Part shown: in pieces, positions 35,060 to 36,611 of the stretch
How positions within the stretch are numbered: the stretch's first letter is position 1
Layout: every line of letters starts with the position of its first letter
Assembly: GCF_000935215.1 (NCBI RefSeq)
Contig: NZ_JXXD01000041.1
Location: 1 to 36,611, forward strand
Direction of reading: 5' to 3'
Source: Stutzerimonas stutzeri
Lineage (GTDB): Bacteria; Pseudomonadota; Gammaproteobacteria; Pseudomonadales; Pseudomonadaceae
Length of the DNA stretch: 36,611 nucleotides
Notes under the pieces: generated by a model
Databases searched by the model: none
The model's input: only the letters and a program-made list of their open reading frames with translations
Told to the model about the DNA's origin: nothing
Program-made: the position numbers and the translations under genes

Positions 35060-35136
35060 GCATCCGTAGCTCAGCTGGATAGAGTACTGCCCTCCGAAGG
35101 CAGGGGTCGTGGGTTCGAATCCCGCCGGATGCGCCA
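35060..35136 (+). tRNA. tRNA-Arg (anticodon CCG)
   Basis: A complete 77-nt cloverleaf: acceptor GCATCCG/CGGATGC, D-arm GCTCAGC..., anticodon stem CTGCC/GGCAG with loop CTCCGAA (anticodon CCG at 35094-35096, reads CGG), T-arm with GGTTCGAATCC, and an encoded CCA end (35134-35136). A P4-type integrase follows at once, so its 3' half is very likely the attachment site of an integrated element. Confidence 0.97.
35107..35136 (+). other. Presumed attL in the 3' end of tRNA-Arg
   Basis: P4-type integrases recombine in the T-arm and acceptor part of tRNA genes, leaving a direct repeat at each end of the element. The integrase lies directly downstream in the same direction, the usual arrangement. The matching repeat would lie outside this window, so the core is inferred. 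Confidence 0.5.
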
Positions 35137-35181
35137 AATACCTGTTTCTACCTGTCTCCAGCAGTCTACGAAACACCCTGA

Positions 35182-35207
35182 AAAGCCCGCCCCGTGCGGG
35201 CTTTCTT
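35182..35207 (+). terminator. Terminator after tRNA-Arg
   Basis: A 9-bp stem AAAGCCCGC/GCGGGCTTT (35182-35190/35196-35204), 5-base loop, with T residues continuing (CTTG). It lies about 45 bases past the tRNA. Confidence 0.85.
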
Positions 35208-35251
35208 GTTTCTGGCTGTATCTCCCTGTCTACCCCTAGCACTTCCCGCCG

Positions 35252-35298
35252 TGTATGCCAGCTTGTATGCTGGCCGAAAATTCGAACCGAGGCATACA
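35252..35298. promoter_or_regulatory. TGTATGCC repeats before the integrase
   Basis: TGTATGCC (35252-35259) and its reverse complement GGCATACA (35291-35298) bracket the region just before the integrase start. A third partial copy (TGTATGC) lies at 35264-35270, and GCCAGC/GCTGGC forms a small hairpin between them. They may be integrase or excisionase arm sites, or an operator. Confidence 0.45.
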
Positions 35299-35302
35299 AG
35301 GG

Positions 35303-36538
35303 ATGAAGCGCAGCGATATCAAGCGCCGCCCGCTGGCGGATACCACCCTTGCTGGGCTGGAGCCAGAGCAGACGACCTACAGGGAACATGACGGCCAGGG
35401 GCTTTACTTCCGGGTTAAGCCCAACGGCGGGAAGTCATGGGAGCTGAGGTACAAGAAACCTGACGGGAAGTGGTCATGGATCGGCCTAGGGAGCTACCCC
35501 ACCGTTGGCGGATCGGTAGCCCGTGCCAAGGCTGCTGAGCTGCGGGCGGACGCCAGTGAAGGAAAGAACCCCATCACCACGAAGCAAGCCCGTCAGGCTT
35601 CATCCCTGGAGGCCGCTGGGCACACATTCGAGATGCTAGGCCGCGAGTGGATCGAGATTCGCCGGCCCGGCTGGGCCGACAGCACAGCGAAACGAACCAT
35701 TGGCGCGCTGGAGCTGCATGCCTTCCCGGTGTTCGGCAAGCGCCCCTTTGCCGAGATAACGCCCATCGAGTGGATGGAGTTCCTGCGTGGCATGGAGAAG
35801 CTGGGCATTGTCGAGCAGATGGGCCGGGTGCGCCGATCCTGCAAGGAAATCTATGACCTGGCCCGCGTCACAGGCCGCGCAGTGCACAACCCCCTGGACG
35901 GACTGAGCCGCTTTCTCCAAACCAAGCCATCCGAGAACTATGCACACGTTTCGGCCAAGGAGCTGCCCGCCCTGCTGCGCTCGATCAGCGCCTATCCACA
36001 CGCTGATGACCTACGCCACGGCCTGCGCTTACTCATGCTCACCGGCGCCCGCCCAAGCGAACTGAGGGAAGCCACCTGGAGCGAATTCGACCGCGAAGCC
36101 GGCCTATGGGTCGTGCCGGCCGAACGCATGAAGAAGCGGAGAACACACACCGTCCCGCTTTCGCGCCAGGCCCTCGAAGCACTCAAGGGCCTGCGTGCCA
36201 TCACCGGGGCTTATCCATTGCTGTTCCCTGGCCGGAACGACCGCACCAAGCCGCGTAGCAACATGGCCTTCAACATGGCGCTTCGCCGCATGGGTTACGA
36301 AGGCCGGCAGACTGCCCACGGCTTCCGCCACATCGCTTCGACCACGCTGCGCGAACACGGCTTCGCCAAGGAGCATGTAGAGGCGCAGCTATCCCATGCG
36401 GAGGATGGGGTGGCCGGCGTCTACAACAAGGCCATCTACCTGGAGCAGCGGCGCACCATGATGCAGTGGTATGCCGATTACCTGGATGGCTTGGAGAACG
36501 GAACCGTGGTGCAAGGCCAGTTCGGGAAGGCAGTCTGA
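35303..36538 (+). CDS. Tyrosine recombinase (P4-type integrase)
   Basis: Catalyses integration and excision of a mobile element at the adjacent tRNA-Arg. The 411-residue protein has the DUF4102-type N-terminal arm-binding domain (about 1-95: [20 protein letters not shown], then [17 protein letters not shown]), a core-binding SAM-like domain (about 110-210) and the catalytic domain. The catalytic set is complete: R250 (TGARPSELR), H339 and R342 (HGFRH), H365 (LSH) and the nucleophile Y374 (GVYNKAIY). The start at 35303 ([11 protein letters not shown]) is family-like; GAGG about 10 bases upstream supports it over ATGs at 35255 and 35267. Promoter and binding repeats overlap upstream. It marks the left end of a genomic island or prophage. 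Confidence 0.95.
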   Translation: MKRSDIKRRPLADTTLAGLEPEQTTYREHDGQGLYFRVKPNGGKSWELRYKKPDGKWSWIGLGSYPTVGGSVARAKAAELRADASEGKNPITTKQARQASSLEAAGHTFEMLGREWIEIRRPGWADSTAKRTIGALELHAFPVFGKRPFAEITPIEWMEFLRGMEKLGIVEQMGRVRRSCKEIYDLARVTGRAVHNPLDGLSRFLQTKPSENYAHVSAKELPALLRSISAYPHADDLRHGLRLLMLTGARPSELREATWSEFDREAGLWVVPAERMKKRRTHTVPLSRQALEALKGLRAITGAYPLLFPGRNDRTKPRSNMAFNMALRRMGYEGRQTAHGFRHIASTTLREHGFAKEHVEAQLSHAEDGVAGVYNKAIYLEQRRTMMQWYADYLDGLENGTVVQGQFGKAV

Positions 36539-36540
36539 CG

Positions 36541-36611
36541 ATGCTTATCCAACCCACCCGAAAAACCGGTGTTCTTGGTGTTCTTGGTGTTCCTGAATCG
36601 CTGAAAGCCAG
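36541..36611 (+). CDS. Start of an island gene after the integrase (runs off the right edge)
   Basis: An ATG two bases after the integrase stop opens a frame to the window end (23 residues, MLIQPTRKTGVLGVLGVPES and on). GGAAGG lies about 10 bases upstream, inside the integrase end. A tandem GGTGTTCTT repeat encodes GVLGVLGV. Too short to assign a family; it could be a regulator or primase-like island protein. Confidence 0.45.
   Translation, partial: MLIQPTRKTGVLGVLGVPESLKA
36568..36594 (+). repeat. Three tandem 9-bp repeats
   Basis: GGTGTTCTT, GGTGTTCTT, GGTGTTCCT in a row, in frame with the ORF at 36541. In-frame 9-bp units could vary in number by slippage without breaking the protein. Confidence 0.8.

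Overview
The window is GC-rich, gene-dense chromosomal DNA of a gamma-proteobacterium, most likely Pseudomonas sensu lato and plausibly the P. stutzeri (Stutzerimonas) group. The clues are the split class II ribonucleotide reductase (nrdJa and nrdJb), an APH-type homoserine kinase next to polA and a DUF2782 protein, an ErsA-like small RNA just downstream of polA, an orphan-type hcp-vgrG pair, and a cytochrome c' gene. The species assignment is inference; no 16S gene is present.

Layout from left to right. (1) 1-2540, minus strand: a type VI secretion pair, hcp then vgrG (vgrG cut by the window edge), with a strong sigma54-type promoter and a cluster of TGCGCA palindromes upstream that could be its enhancer. 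The same gap holds a sigma22 (AlgU)-type promoter, a 129-nt small RNA and its terminator, which match ErsA by position and promoter class. (2) 2543-10640: polA; divergent DUF2782-thrB; a three-gene phospholipid cassette (CDP-alcohol phosphatidyltransferase, acyltransferase, CdsA-like cytidylyltransferase) related to E. coli ynbA/ynbB; and ppnN. (3) 10638-15540: an EamA transporter, nrdJb/nrdJa behind an ANR/DNR-type box, and rpmB-rpmG. (4) 15660-21330: a fatty acyl-CoA ligase and its divergent IclR regulator, a TetR regulator divergent from an alpha/beta hydrolase with a perfect operator-like palindrome between them, and an MFS transporter. (5) 21665-25496: a tightly coupled three-gene operon of envelope proteins with no function I can assign (glycine-zipper/SH3 lipoprotein, large periplasmic protein with a Pro/Ala linker, N-anchored periplasmic protein). 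This is the best candidate for an undescribed system. (6) 25850-30350: a beta-oxidation operon resembling pimF-pimC-pimD, with two acyl-CoA dehydrogenases whose cofactor motifs look complementary. (7) 30585-34892: a degenerate receiver-HDOD protein, gabD, cytochrome c' and cytochrome b561. (8) 35060-36611: tRNA-Arg(CCG) followed by a P4-type integrase, the left end of an integrated element that continues beyond the window.

The core genes serve DNA replication and dNTP supply, threonine synthesis, translation and phospholipid metabolism. The accessory genes serve acyl-CoA catabolism, interbacterial secretion and envelope functions. The regulatory sites seen (sigma54, sigma22, ANR/DNR) suggest stress- and oxygen-responsive control. 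All assignments come from reading the sequence; no database search was run.
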